Shown piece after piece: positions 33,212 through 42,350 of a stretch of 64,000 nucleotides of DNA. The position numbers and the translations under genes are program-made. Within the stretch, counting starts at the first letter, position 1; each line of letters opens with the position of its first letter. The notes beneath the pieces are model-generated. The model saw only the letters and a program-made list of their open reading frames with translations, did no database searches and was not told where the DNA came from. The DNA lies in NCBI RefSeq assembly GCF_000803065.1, contig NZ_JSXI01000020.1:1-64000 (forward strand), read 5' to 3'. The DNA is from Sphingomonas sp. ERG5. Lineage in GTDB: Bacteria; Pseudomonadota; Alphaproteobacteria; Sphingomonadales; Sphingomonadaceae.

Positions 33212-35542
33212 ATGTCAGCCGCTCTTCGCAAGACCGTACATTTGTTCTGTTGGGGCTCGTCGAGAGCCCTTGTCGCCGCCATGGCGCTCCCCGGCATCGC
33301 TGCCGCGCAATCGAACGATACTCAGGCCGTACCCGTTATAGCGGACTCGGCTGCGGCATCGACCGAAGATCCGAACGCACTGCCCGACATCGTGGTCACG
33401 GCGCAGCGCCGCAGCGAAAACAGCCAGCGCGTTCCCGTTGCGATCCAGACGATCACCGGCGACGCCATTACCAATGCAGGCTATACGTCGGTCACTGACC
33501 TTCAGTACCTGACGCCGGGCCTGCAATATGATCCGACCCAGGGTGCCGCGTTCCAGATTCGCGGCGTCGGCACCACCTCGTTCGACTTCTCCAACGCCAA
33601 GTCGGTCAATGTGGTGGTCGATGACGTGGTGATGGACGGTCAGCGCGCCAACGGGCTGATCGGCATGGTGGATATCGCCCGCGTCGATGTGCTGATGGGA
33701 CCGCAGGGCACCTTGTTCGGCAAGAACTCCACCTCGGGCGTGATCTCGGTCGCCACGACCCAGCCGTTGCTGGGGACTACCTCGTTTCGCGGTAGCGCGA
33801 GCTATGGCCAGAATAACGACCGCATCCTCAACGCGACGGTCAATCTTCCGCTCGGCGATCTCGCTGCGCTACGCGTCTCGGCATTCGATCAGGGGCAGGA
33901 CGGGTTCGGGCGCAACGTCACGCTCAATCGGCTGGTCGGCTCGACTCATGAATATGGCGGTCGCGCACGGTTGTTCCTGCAGCCCAATGAGCGTTTCGAC
34001 ATCACCCTGTCCGGCGATTATGCCCATCATTGGGACAGCAGCGTCCGCACCCCCGTGTCGGGTCAGCCAGCGGCTGTCACCGCGATCCTGAATTCGCTTG
34101 GCGTCTATCCCGGGCCGCGCAGCGCCGATACCGCCGACAGCCAGTTCGGCGAGATCGAGACCGAGGAATGGGGCGGGTCGGTCCGCGTACATGCAAAGAT
34201 CGGCAGCAACGATCTCACCTCGATCAGCGCCTATCGCTCCACGCTCTACAACAACAATACGCCGGCAGACCTGACGCCGATCGATAAGTTCGCTTATATT
34301 CCGTATAATTACGGCCATCTCTATACTGACAAGATCAGCCAGGAGGTCCACCTCGCCTCGCCCCAGGGGCGGCTGATCACCTATCTGGTCGGCGCCTTCT
34401 ACAACCGGCTCGAAGCGACCCAGACCCAGTTGCAATGGGCGACCCTGGGTGCGCCGGTGTTCACCAATGGCGTCCCGATCAAGACGCTCTATGCGCTGAC
34501 CGGCGCGATCGGGAAAAGCGGCAACACCTCCCTGTTCAAATCGGTCAACGAAACCGGGGCGGTGTTCGGCCAGGTCCAACTCAACCTGTCGACGCAGTTC
34601 CGCATCGCGCTGGGTGGCCGCTATACCCATGACAATAACTCGCAGAGCCTGTCATACATCTATACCGATCCGGCGCGGGTCACCGGATTCACCCCCAATT
34701 TCATCGCGACCAGTGCGCCACCGGTCGTTCCGTTCGGCCGGGTGAAGGGCGACAATTTTTCGCTGCGCGTTTCGCCTGAATTCCAGATCACGCCGGATGC
34801 GATGGTCTACGGCACCTATACCACCGGCTATAAGCCGGCCGGGATTGCCTTTGTCGGCAATATCTACAGCCCGTATTTGCCGGAAACGGTCAAGGCATGG
34901 GAGTTCGGCCTGAAGTCGGAATGGTTCGGGCGCCGGCTACGTTTCAACATCGATGTTTTCCGCTCCGACTTCACCAATTTCCAGGCGACCATCCTGACAA
35001 AGGTGCCGGATGGCGGTGGTGGTTTCCTTCTCACCACGGCGATCGGCAATGCGGGTGGTCTGCGCAGCCAGGGCGTGGAGGCGACGATCGCACTCAAGCC
35101 GAGCCGATCGCTCTCGCTAAGCGTTTCGGGCGCTTATACCGACGCCCATTTCACCAACTACGTCTATAACGCGACGACCAATTATACGAATACGCGCCTG
35201 CCCAACTCGCCCGAATGGGCCGGAACGGCGTCGGCTGATTACGATCGCCCGATATCATCGGCCCTGCGTGTGCGCGCTCATGCTGACTACGCCTATCGCA
35301 GCAGTTATTGGACGGTGGTCGGTCAGCCGTCCTACTCCTTCGTGCCCGCCTATGGCCTGGCCAATGCCCGGCTGAGCTTCGTCAGCGAAAAGACCGGGAT
35401 CGAGGCGGGCGTCTACGCCCGCAACCTGTTCGACACCCATTTCTCGACCGGTTGGCAGCTCTACGGCGCGCTTGGCCTGCTGCACTATACCTCGCCCAAT
35501 GCGCGCCGGACCGTGGGCGGTTTCGTCAACTTCAAATTCTGA
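33212..35542 (+). CDS. TonB-dependent receptor
   Basis: A 776-residue outer-membrane receptor of the large sphingomonad type. A signal peptide (about 1-30, GIAAAQ), the TonB box LPDIVVTAQRR, plug motifs (VPVAIQTITGDAITNAGY, DVLMGPQGTLFGKNSTSGVISVATT) and a barrel ending in FVNFKF are all present. The ATG at 33212 is used; ATG 33200 is four codons longer. It is followed after 25 nt by a secreted phospholipase-like gene, so both may serve one substrate. The 170-bp upstream gap contains no recognisable operator. Confidence 0.9.
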   Translation: MSAALRKTVHLFCWGSSRALVAAMALPGIAAAQSNDTQAVPVIADSAAASTEDPNALPDIVVTAQRRSENSQRVPVAIQTITGDAITNAGYTSVTDLQYLTPGLQYDPTQGAAFQIRGVGTTSFDFSNAKSVNVVVDDVVMDGQRANGLIGMVDIARVDVLMGPQGTLFGKNSTSGVISVATTQPLLGTTSFRGSASYGQNNDRILNATVNLPLGDLAALRVSAFDQGQDGFGRNVTLNRLVGSTHEYGGRARLFLQPNERFDITLSGDYAHHWDSSVRTPVSGQPAAVTAILNSLGVYPGPRSADTADSQFGEIETEEWGGSVRVHAKIGSNDLTSISAYRSTLYNNNTPADLTPIDKFAYIPYNYGHLYTDKISQEVHLASPQGRLITYLVGAFYNRLEATQTQLQWATLGAPVFTNGVPIKTLYALTGAIGKSGNTSLFKSVNETGAVFGQVQLNLSTQFRIALGGRYTHDNNSQSLSYIYTDPARVTGFTPNFIATSAPPVVPFGRVKGDNFSLRVSPEFQITPDAMVYGTYTTGYKPAGIAFVGNIYSPYLPETVKAWEFGLKSEWFGRRLRFNIDVFRSDFTNFQATILTKVPDGGGGFLLTTAIGNAGGLRSQGVEATIALKPSRSLSLSVSGAYTDAHFTNYVYNATTNYTNTRLPNSPEWAGTASADYDRPISSALRVRAHADYAYRSSYWTVVGQPSYSFVPAYGLANARLSFVSEKTGIEAGVYARNLFDTHFSTGWQLYGALGLLHYTSPNARRTVGGFVNFKF

Positions 35543-35567
35543 CCCTATGCACAGGAGAGGGTATTTC

Positions 35568-36770
35568 ATGGTCCGCCATTCCCTTCATATCGTTTCTGCC
35601 GTGGCGCTCGCCACGGCCGCCTTCACCGCCGCAGCCGCCGGGCAACAAAAACCCGAGGCGAGCGAGATTCCCGATTCGACCCCGATCAACCGCCTCCAGG
35701 TGCTGGGAACCCACAACAGCTATTCGGCCGGGGTCGATCCGCGCGTGCTCGCTCTGCTCGACCAGCGCTTGCCATCGATGGGCAAACTCCTGACGTCCAT
35801 GCCGGAGGACAAGCGCAGGGAATTCCAGATCGCGCATCCGAACGACGTTACTTTCTCGGAGGCATTGAGCTATCGCCACCCGGGTCTCACCGAACAGCTC
35901 GATCTGGGCGTGCGTGGGCTTGAGATCGACGTTAACGCCGACCCGGATGGCGGCGCTTATGCCGATCCGGCGGCCTATCGCTTGCTCCGGTCGCAGGGCG
36001 TCAAGGACCTGCTGCCATTCGATCCCGCCGCCCTCAAGGCGCCGGGGCTCAAGGTGCTGCATATGGCCGATGTGGATTTCCGCAGCCATTGCCCGACCTT
36101 TCGCGGCTGTCTGGCCGAGATCAGGGCCTGGTCGGACGCGCATCCCCGCCATGTCCCGATTTTCGTGATGATCGAGGCCAAGGTCCAGTCGCTGCCGATC
36201 CTGCCCGGTTCGACCAAGGCACCGCCATTTACCGACGCGACCTATGACGAGATCGATCGCACGATTGCCGAGGTGATTGGCGAGAAGAAGCTGATCAAGC
36301 CGGATGATGTACGGGGCAGATACTCGACGCTGGAGCAGGCGGTTCTCGCCGGTAACTGGCCGACGCTGGGTCAGGCACGGGGCAAGATCATCTTTCAGCT
36401 GATCACCGCCACCGGGCATGAGGGCGCGTCCGACTATCTGAAGGGCCATCCGGGACTGAAAGGGCGGCTCGCCTTTCTCGATTCGCAACCGGGCCAGCCC
36501 TATGCCGCGTTCATTCTCGACGACAATGCACTCGCGCGCGGCGCCGAGATCCGGGACGAAGTCCGCAAGGGATATCTGGTCCGCGCCCGTTCGGACATCG
36601 AGAGCTATGAGGCGAAGATCAACGACATGACTCGCGCGAACGCCGCCTTCGCCACCGGCGCGCAAGTGGTGTCGACCGATTTCGAGAAAGCCGGCAATGC
36701 CTATGGCACCCCCTATGTCGTGCGTCTGCCCGGCGGTAGCGCCGCCCGGATGGCGCCGGCAGCGAAATAG
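35568..36770 (+). CDS. secreted Ca2+-dependent phosphatidylinositol-specific phospholipase C-like protein
   Basis: A 400-residue exported protein. The signal peptide (residues 1-25, AAAAGQ) is followed by the PI-PLC X-type catalytic start NRLQVLGTHNSYSAG with its histidine, and by the second active-site region LKVLHMADVDFRSHC. Overall order and length match the Ca2+-dependent phosphoinositide phospholipase C family of bacteria. It should cleave a phosphodiester on a lipid or inositol-phosphate conjugate in the periplasm or outside the cell. AGGAGAGG lies 7 nt before the chosen ATG. It is co-transcribed with the TonB receptor and ends at a very strong hairpin (36781-36816). Confidence 0.82.
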   Translation: MVRHSLHIVSAVALATAAFTAAAAGQQKPEASEIPDSTPINRLQVLGTHNSYSAGVDPRVLALLDQRLPSMGKLLTSMPEDKRREFQIAHPNDVTFSEALSYRHPGLTEQLDLGVRGLEIDVNADPDGGAYADPAAYRLLRSQGVKDLLPFDPAALKAPGLKVLHMADVDFRSHCPTFRGCLAEIRAWSDAHPRHVPIFVMIEAKVQSLPILPGSTKAPPFTDATYDEIDRTIAEVIGEKKLIKPDDVRGRYSTLEQAVLAGNWPTLGQARGKIIFQLITATGHEGASDYLKGHPGLKGRLAFLDSQPGQPYAAFILDDNALARGAEIRDEVRKGYLVRARSDIESYEAKINDMTRANAAFATGAQVVSTDFEKAGNAYGTPYVVRLPGGSAARMAPAAK

Positions 36771-36780
36771 CGGCCGATTT

Positions 36781-36816
36781 CCGACAATGGGCCCCAATAT
36801 CGGGGCCCATTGTCGG
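36781..36816. terminator. perfect 15-bp hairpin after the phospholipase gene
   Basis: CCGACAATGGGCCCC (36781-36795) and GGGGCCCATTGTCGG (36802-36816) are exact complements around a 6-nt AATATC loop, starting 11 nt after the stop codon. The stem is long and GC-rich. A U-run is absent, but the position and stability argue for transcription termination or mRNA 3'-end protection. Confidence 0.7.
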
Positions 36817-36859
36817 CGGAGTCGCCAGCCTGTCATCACTGGTCGATAACGGCGCAGGC

Positions 36860-38176
36860 ATGGCCTTGCCTGCAACACCTGGTTCCGGCGGCTGGCCGAT
36901 GCTTCTTGGCTATAGCTGCGTCCATGTCGGCAAGAGCTTGCTCTGGGTCGGTGAGGACGCGCTTACCCTCTACATCTTGGTCCGCTTTCTCGCGCTGCCG
37001 CCAGCGTTGGCGGGCATGATCTTCCTTGTCAGCGCCTTGTGGAATGCGCTGTGCGACGGGTTGATCGGAACGGCGCTGCACCGCTCGGCATGGCTTCGGC
37101 GCTGGATACCGCTATTGTCGGTGCCCGCGATCCTGACCAGCGCCCTGGGGTTTGCGGCATTGCCGCTGGTGGCCGAGCATTCAGCCTGGATGGCGGCCGG
37201 TTTGCTGTTGTTGTTCCGCACCGGCTTCAGCCTTGCCGATGTGCCGCATAACGGGCTCACACGGCTGCTTGCGGAAGGCGGGCAGCATTTGCGCGCGGCG
37301 CGCATCCGAGCGATCGGCTCGTCGAGTGCGGCATTGATCATCGGCCTGGTATGTCTCGCCATGCTCGATCCCGGTAGCAACGCGCGATCGATGGCGGTGA
37401 TGCTTGCTGGCGGTATCGCGATCGCGGCGCTCGTGCTGATGAGCCCGCTGCCTTTCCTCCTGGTGGCCGATCGCAGAATCCGGGAGGCATCGTCGGTCGA
37501 CGAACAAACCGGTTCTTTCGGCAATCTCCCGCTCTGGATCTATTGCGTTGCCACGATGCTCGGACTGGCGGGGCTGGGTGCGACCGGCAAGGCGCTGCTT
37601 CATATCGACTTCGTCGCCAGCAGCATTGGTCCGGCGGCGTTGCTGCTCGCGACCATGGGGCGGCTTGGCGCCATCTGGGTCTGGGCGCCTGTCGCGCGAC
37701 GGATCGGCAACCGTTCTGCGCTGGGCCTGGCCTATGCCATAAGCGGTGCGACGGCGCTGTGCCTGCCATGGCTTGCGGGCGGGGAGGGCATGAGCGTGGT
37801 CATCCTGCTGATTCTGTTCGGCGCGGCAGGCGGCGGCGTGGCGTTTCTGGGTTGGGCGGTATTGACCGAGACAATCGGCGCTGGCCACGCATCCGGCCCG
37901 GCTGCGTTCACGGCGGGGTTTGGCGTCTTCACGATGAGCATGAAGGTCGCGCTCGGTCTGGCGGCCGCGCTGGTGGGCGGCTGGCTCTCAGCGAGCGATG
38001 CGGGCGTCCATGCCGACCCGGCCACGTTCCGATCGCTGGGTATCATGATCGCTGTGGCGTCGGGGCTGGCCGGAGCGATCATTGCACTTTCAGGCACCGT
38101 CAAGTGGCGCGGTTCGCGTTCGCCGGTTCTGGTACCCGGATCGCTGGCGCGCATGGCTCAGGACGGCTCGGCCTGA
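36860..38176 (+). CDS. MFS transporter (GPH-like sugar/cation symporter type)
   Basis: A 438-residue integral membrane protein with about 12 hydrophobic segments, beginning LGYSCVHVGKSLLWVGEDALTLYILVRF. The stretch FLVSALWNALCDGLIGTAL and the later LADVPHNGLTRLLAEGG loop resemble the glycoside-pentoside-hexuronide (MelB-like) branch of the major facilitator superfamily. It lies after the phospholipase terminator and converges with the TetR gene, 6 nt apart. The substrate may be the product released by the upstream phospholipase, or unrelated. Confidence 0.8.
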   Translation: MALPATPGSGGWPMLLGYSCVHVGKSLLWVGEDALTLYILVRFLALPPALAGMIFLVSALWNALCDGLIGTALHRSAWLRRWIPLLSVPAILTSALGFAALPLVAEHSAWMAAGLLLLFRTGFSLADVPHNGLTRLLAEGGQHLRAARIRAIGSSSAALIIGLVCLAMLDPGSNARSMAVMLAGGIAIAALVLMSPLPFLLVADRRIREASSVDEQTGSFGNLPLWIYCVATMLGLAGLGATGKALLHIDFVASSIGPAALLLATMGRLGAIWVWAPVARRIGNRSALGLAYAISGATALCLPWLAGGEGMSVVILLILFGAAGGGVAFLGWAVLTETIGAGHASGPAAFTAGFGVFTMSMKVALGLAAALVGGWLSASDAGVHADPATFRSLGIMIAVASGLAGAIIALSGTVKWRGSRSPVLVPGSLARMAQDGSA

Positions 38177-38182
38177 AGGCCC

Positions 38183-39367
38183 TCAGGCTGTGGCGAAACT
38201 TGCCCGCAATGCCGCCAACCGGTCGAGCGAGAAGGCATTCCGATCGTTACCGCCATGTGCCTGTACCGCGAAGGATGAGCCGATCATCACCAGTATGGCT
38301 GCCTGGGTCGCTGCGTCGTCAAGCCCCGCTGGACCGCCAATCGTCGCGCCGACCAGCGAGCGCACATTTTCTGCTCGGCGACGGCGCATATCAAGCGCAA
38401 ACGGAACCAGCGCGGGATCGCGCGCGGCCGCCAGCGCAATCGAATGGGTTGCGCGGATGACCGCCGGGCCGTGACGGCGCGAGAGATCGCGATCGACGCC
38501 GGAACTCAGTTCTTGCCGCATGTCCAGGACCAGCGCCCCCATGCCGGCATCGAGCAAGTCGACGCGTGTGCGGAAGTGATAGGCGATGCTTGAATTCGGC
38601 ACGCCGGCCCGCGCCGCGACCAGACGGTGGGTAACGTTCGCGACGCCCCGATCGGTGATGATCCCGGCAATATGGCGGGCCAGTTCCGCTTTTTTCGAGC
38701 CCATGGGCAGGTCGATCGTCAAGGGCGTCATTGCCTGGGGACTGCCGCAGGCAGCGACGAGCGTTTCGAAATGGCTGGCGAGGCCGGTGCCGCTTCCCGC
38801 CAGCCCGGCGGCGAGCCGATCAATGGTCGCCGCGCGCAACAGGCGATAATTGGGATCATGGGGTGCCGCGATCGAAAAGGGCAGTTCGTCGCGGCAGTAA
38901 CAGGCGATGGCCTGACCGAACGCCTGCGCCCGCACGCCATGGTCGCGCGCCAGGCATGTGCTCCAGAAACCCTCTTCTTCATCAAGCAGGTCGGCGATTC
39001 CCGGGTAGCTCGCCGGATCCAGGCCCGCTTCGAGCAGGAGCTCGCAGCCGGTCAGCGCGGCGTCACGCCGCATGGTCGCCGCTTCGTCGAGATAGGCCGC
39101 GACGATCGCCGACAATGTCTCCGGAACGGCGAGATCGAGCTCTTCCGTGCGTTCGAGCCATATGCCGTGCATGGCGCGGCGCTCTGCCCGCTCTTCGTCG
39201 ATGAGTTGGGCAATCAATGCCGCCTTGTCGCCAATGCTGTAATTGAGCGCACCGAGTGAAGTCCCCGCATCCTGTGCGACCGAACGCAGGCTGAGCCCCC
39301 GAATGCCGCTGGCGGCGATCCGTGAACGGGCTGCATTCAGGAAAGGAAGGGTCGACCGGCCCCGCAT
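38183..39367 (-). CDS. tandem TetR-type regulator (two TetR units in one chain)
   Basis: A 394-residue protein, twice the usual TetR length. The first helix-turn-helix is near the N-terminus (GIRGLSLRSVAQDAGTSLGA, then LNYSIGDKAALIAQLI) and is followed by a ligand-binding-like helical region. A second one follows at about residues 215-260 (GVANVTHRLVAARAGVPNSS, then IAYHFRTRVDLLD) with its own C-terminal helical region. One chain thus resembles a covalently linked TetR dimer. The ATG at 39367 has AGG at a good distance; an in-frame TTG at 39409 is possible. It is divergent from the MFS-amidohydrolase-acylase operon and is its likely regulator. Confidence 0.85.
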   Translation of the reverse strand: MRGRSTLPFLNAARSRIAASGIRGLSLRSVAQDAGTSLGALNYSIGDKAALIAQLIDEERAERRAMHGIWLERTEELDLAVPETLSAIVAAYLDEAATMRRDAALTGCELLLEAGLDPASYPGIADLLDEEEGFWSTCLARDHGVRAQAFGQAIACYCRDELPFSIAAPHDPNYRLLRAATIDRLAAGLAGSGTGLASHFETLVAACGSPQAMTPLTIDLPMGSKKAELARHIAGIITDRGVANVTHRLVAARAGVPNSSIAYHFRTRVDLLDAGMGALVLDMRQELSSGVDRDLSRRHGPAVIRATHSIALAAARDPALVPFALDMRRRRAENVRSLVGATIGGPAGLDDAATQAAILVMIGSSFAVQAHGGNDRNAFSLDRLAALRASFATA

Positions 39368-39479
39368 CTGACGGCCTATGCCCGTGGGATAGTGGAAATA
39401 CAACGCCAAGCCGCAGGAGCGCCGTCACGACCGACGTCTTCGGAAGCACCTGCATGATATTAACAAACGGAGCTACCAC

Positions 39480-39517
39480 CGGCACCCGGCGTCGCGGTTA
39501 GGCGATGCCGGGTGCCG
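39480..39517. other. GC-rich hairpin in the TetR-MFS intergenic region
   Basis: An 11-bp perfect inverted repeat (GGCACCCGGC / GCCGGGTGCC plus one flanking C-G pair) encloses a 16-nt loop. It lies about 110 nt from the TetR start, directly after a stop codon on the minus strand (39531-39533). It may be the terminator of a lost minus-strand gene or an operator. No T-run is seen. Confidence 0.5.
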
Positions 39518-39530
39518 ATCTATTCTTGCT

Positions 39531-39656
39531 TCATTCAGCAGCGGCGTCGGCTTTTTCATGCTGAAATAGCGCGGTGCCAATCCGATCCGAGCGCGCTGGA
39601 GCAGCCCTGAACACTGGACCCAAAGACGATCCGGTCGTTCGGCGATCACTTGTCGG
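39531..39656 (-). pseudogene. possible 3' remnant of a decayed gene
   Basis: The 395-bp gap between the TetR and MFS genes holds no intact gene. One minus-strand frame ends FRAAPARSDRIGTALFQHEK followed by an alanine/acid-rich tail (DAAAE) and a stop at 39531, with the GC-rich hairpin just beyond. That looks like a natural protein C-terminus followed by its terminator, but the frame is closed upstream by a stop at 39657-39659. The parent protein is not recognised. This is a weak call that could be chance. Confidence 0.25.
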
Positions 39657-39804
39657 TCAGCGCTGCCGCATCTGGCGCGCGGACCCCACTTCGCCCTGCT
39701 CCACGGCGAGAATATATCTATGTCAAATGGGCATTGGAACAATCAGGGCAGTTTTTGGACAGTGTGGATAGAGCGGCCCGTCGAGCCGGCAGGGGAGACA
39801 CGTA

Positions 39805-41091
39805 ATGGGACAGGGATTCTTCCAACCAGCTGAGGCCAAGCTGAAAACGTCTCATCTCGCCGGCCTGGTCGCTGGCAACACGCTCGAGTTTTACGACTTT
39901 ACGATCTTTCTGTTCTTTGCCCCGCAAATCGGTGCCAGTCTGTTTGGGGGGAAATCGGATGGCCTGCTCCTGGCCCTGGCGGCGTTTGCGGTGGGGTTTC
40001 TCGCCAGGCCGCTGGGTGCTGCGGTCATCGGCCGCTACGGCGACAGGGCGGGCCGCAAGCCGGCCATGCTGCTCAGCTTCTCCCTGATGGGCGGGGCGCT
40101 ACTGGTGATCGGCTTGACGCCGCCTTCTTCCGTATTGGGCATAGGGAGCGCAATCATCGTCGTGCTGGCGCGCCTCGTTCAGGGGTTTGCGCTCGGTGGT
40201 GAAGTCGGCCCCACGACAGCCTTGCTGATCGAGGCTGCTCCCGCCAATCGTCGAGGCTCCTATGGCGCATGGCAAATCGCAAGCCAGGGCGTGGCGGTGC
40301 TTTCCGCAGGGATTATCGGGCTTGTCATATCCTGGATTCTGCCGGCCAGCGCAGTGACGGACTGGGGATGGCGTATCGCAATCCTGCTGGGGGCTGTCCT
40401 TCTGCCGATCGGCTTCTATTTGCGCCGGATCATTCCGGAAACGCTTCACCAAGGCTCCACGTCCGAACTGGAAAGCGAGGAATTGCCGTTTGCCCGCGTC
40501 GTGACCGCCGGGCTGGTCCTGATCCTTTCGGGAACCATCACCAATTACACGCTGCAATATTTCAACACCTATACGGTCAGCATATTGAAGCTCGATACCG
40601 TCACCGCCTTTACCACCACGGCCATTACCGGATCCTGCCTGTTCGTATTCGGATTGCTGGGTGGGTGGCTTTCCGATCGCCTGGGCCGGCGGCCGTTGAT
40701 CGTGTGGCCGCGGATCGGCCTGTTGCTGCTCATCTATCCGATCTTCGTTCAGATCACGCGATATCCGTCGCTTACGACGCTTGCGGTGGGGGCCTTCATC
40801 CTGACTGCGCTCTACGCATTGTGCACCGCGCCGGCCAATGTCTGCCTGGCGGAAGGATTCCGTCGCGATCGCCGCAGCCTGGGTTATGCGCTGACCTATA
40901 CGCTGGCCGTGTCGATCTTCGGCGGCAGCGCGCAGTTTCTGATCGCATGGATGCTCAAGGTAACGGGGGACCCGCTGGTTCCGGCCTGGTGGTTGATTGC
41001 CGCCAGCCTGGCCGGTGTGGTGTCGGGTCTGGCGATGCCGATAGCGTCGCGTCACCAGGAAATACGGGAAGGGGCGCACGCCACGGCGTGA
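39805..41091 (+). CDS. MFS transporter (metabolite:H+ symporter type)
   Basis: A 428-residue major facilitator protein with 12 predicted helices. The N-terminus LAGLVAGNTLEFYDFTIFLFFAPQIGASLF and the loop GRYGDRAGRKPAMLLSFSLMG are characteristic of the metabolite:H+ symporter group (ShiA/ProP-like). It has a clear AGGGGAGA ribosome binding site. It is the first gene of an operon with an M20 amidohydrolase and a penicillin-acylase-type enzyme, so it likely imports an organic acid, amino acid or N-acyl derivative. The divergent tandem TetR gene suggests ligand-induced expression. Confidence 0.88.
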   Translation: MGQGFFQPAEAKLKTSHLAGLVAGNTLEFYDFTIFLFFAPQIGASLFGGKSDGLLLALAAFAVGFLARPLGAAVIGRYGDRAGRKPAMLLSFSLMGGALLVIGLTPPSSVLGIGSAIIVVLARLVQGFALGGEVGPTTALLIEAAPANRRGSYGAWQIASQGVAVLSAGIIGLVISWILPASAVTDWGWRIAILLGAVLLPIGFYLRRIIPETLHQGSTSELESEELPFARVVTAGLVLILSGTITNYTLQYFNTYTVSILKLDTVTAFTTTAITGSCLFVFGLLGGWLSDRLGRRPLIVWPRIGLLLLIYPIFVQITRYPSLTTLAVGAFILTALYALCTAPANVCLAEGFRRDRRSLGYALTYTLAVSIFGGSAQFLIAWMLKVTGDPLVPAWWLIAASLAGVVSGLAMPIASRHQEIREGAHATA

Positions 41092-41134
41092 TAGTCATCC
41101 GCACCCACTAACTCATCGTCGACGAGGCAAGGCT

Positions 41135-42337
41135 TTGACCATCGATCTTTCCATTCTCGAGCCGGAACTGGCACGCTGGCGCCAACATCTCCACCAGCAT
41201 CCCGAGCTTGGTTTTCAGGAGCACGGCACCGCAGCGTTCATCATCGGCAAGCTGCGCGAGTTCGGGATCGAAGACATTCATACCGGTATCGGTGGAACCG
41301 GCATCGTCGCCACGTTGCGGGTGGGGCAGTCGGACCGCGCGATCGGCATCCGTGCCGATATCGACGCGCTGCCGATGACGGAACTGCGCGCCTCGGACCA
41401 TGCATCGGTCGTTCCGGGTGTTATGCATGCATGCGGCCATGACGGGCACACCACGATGCTGCTCGGCGCTGCCAAATATCTCGCCGCAACACGCAATTTC
41501 GATGGCGCGGTTCATTTCATCTTTCAGCCCGCCGAGGAAGCGCTTGGCTATTCGGGAGCGGATGGCGACCCGGCCGGCGGCGCCAGCGCCATGATCCGGG
41601 ATGGCCTGTTCGATCGTTTCCCGATGCAGGCCATCTTCGGCATTCATAATCGCCCCGGTCTGGCCGCCGGCAAGCTGGCCGGCCGGGCGGGGCCGATGTA
41701 TGCGGCGGCCGATCGTTTCGAGATCGTCATTACCGGCCGTGGTGGTCACGCTGCTCGCCCGCACCTTGCGGTCGATCCCGTGCTGGTCGCGGCGCATATG
41801 GTGATCGCGCTGCAAAGCATCGTGTCGCGCGGGGTCAATCCACTCGACAGCGCCGTAGTGTCTATCTGTACGGTAGCGGCGGGCACGGCGTTCAACGTCA
41901 TCCCCGAAACCGCCACATTGGCAGGAACCGTTCGTACCCTGTCCAGGGCGACGCAGGATATCGTGCAGTCGAGGCTGGAGGAGATCGTGACCAGCGTCGC
42001 ATCGACCTTCGGTGCCCATGCGGAACTGAGCTATGACCGGGGCTATCCCGCGATGCACAACCCACCCGATATGTTCGCGCGCGTCCGCGAGATCGCCATC
42101 TCGCTTGTCGGCGAAGACGGCTTCGTCGATCTCGACGAACCGACGATGGGGGGCGAGGATTTCGCACGGTATCTGGAGGAGAAACCGGGCTGTTTCCTGC
42201 TGATCGGCAATGGTGACCAGGGGGCCGGCGCCGTGATGCTGCACAACGCGCATTATGAATTCAACGACACAGTCGCGCCGGTGGGCGCAGCGCTGTGGGC
42301 GACACTTGCCGAACGATTTCTTTCAAAAACATCCTGA
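41135..42337 (+). CDS. M20-family metal-dependent amidohydrolase (N-acyl amino acid hydrolase type)
   Basis: A 400-residue M20D-type peptidase/amidohydrolase. Metal and catalytic motifs are present in order: GIRADIDALPMTE, HACGHDGHTTMLLGAAKYL and IFQPAEE. Members hydrolyse N-acyl amino acids (hippurate-like), and length and motifs match. The start is a TTG at 41135, with a GAGGCAAGG ribosome binding site; no ATG or GTG could serve without losing conserved N-terminal sequence (LARWRQHLHQHPELGFQEHG). It lies between the MFS gene and the acylase gene, so it probably splits an amide taken up by the transporter or partly processed by the acylase. Confidence 0.9.
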   Translation: MTIDLSILEPELARWRQHLHQHPELGFQEHGTAAFIIGKLREFGIEDIHTGIGGTGIVATLRVGQSDRAIGIRADIDALPMTELRASDHASVVPGVMHACGHDGHTTMLLGAAKYLAATRNFDGAVHFIFQPAEEALGYSGADGDPAGGASAMIRDGLFDRFPMQAIFGIHNRPGLAAGKLAGRAGPMYAAADRFEIVITGRGGHAARPHLAVDPVLVAAHMVIALQSIVSRGVNPLDSAVVSICTVAAGTAFNVIPETATLAGTVRTLSRATQDIVQSRLEEIVTSVASTFGAHAELSYDRGYPAMHNPPDMFARVREIAISLVGEDGFVDLDEPTMGGEDFARYLEEKPGCFLLIGNGDQGAGAVMLHNAHYEFNDTVAPVGAALWATLAERFLSKTS

Positions 42338-42350
42338 CGAAGGGCGCATC

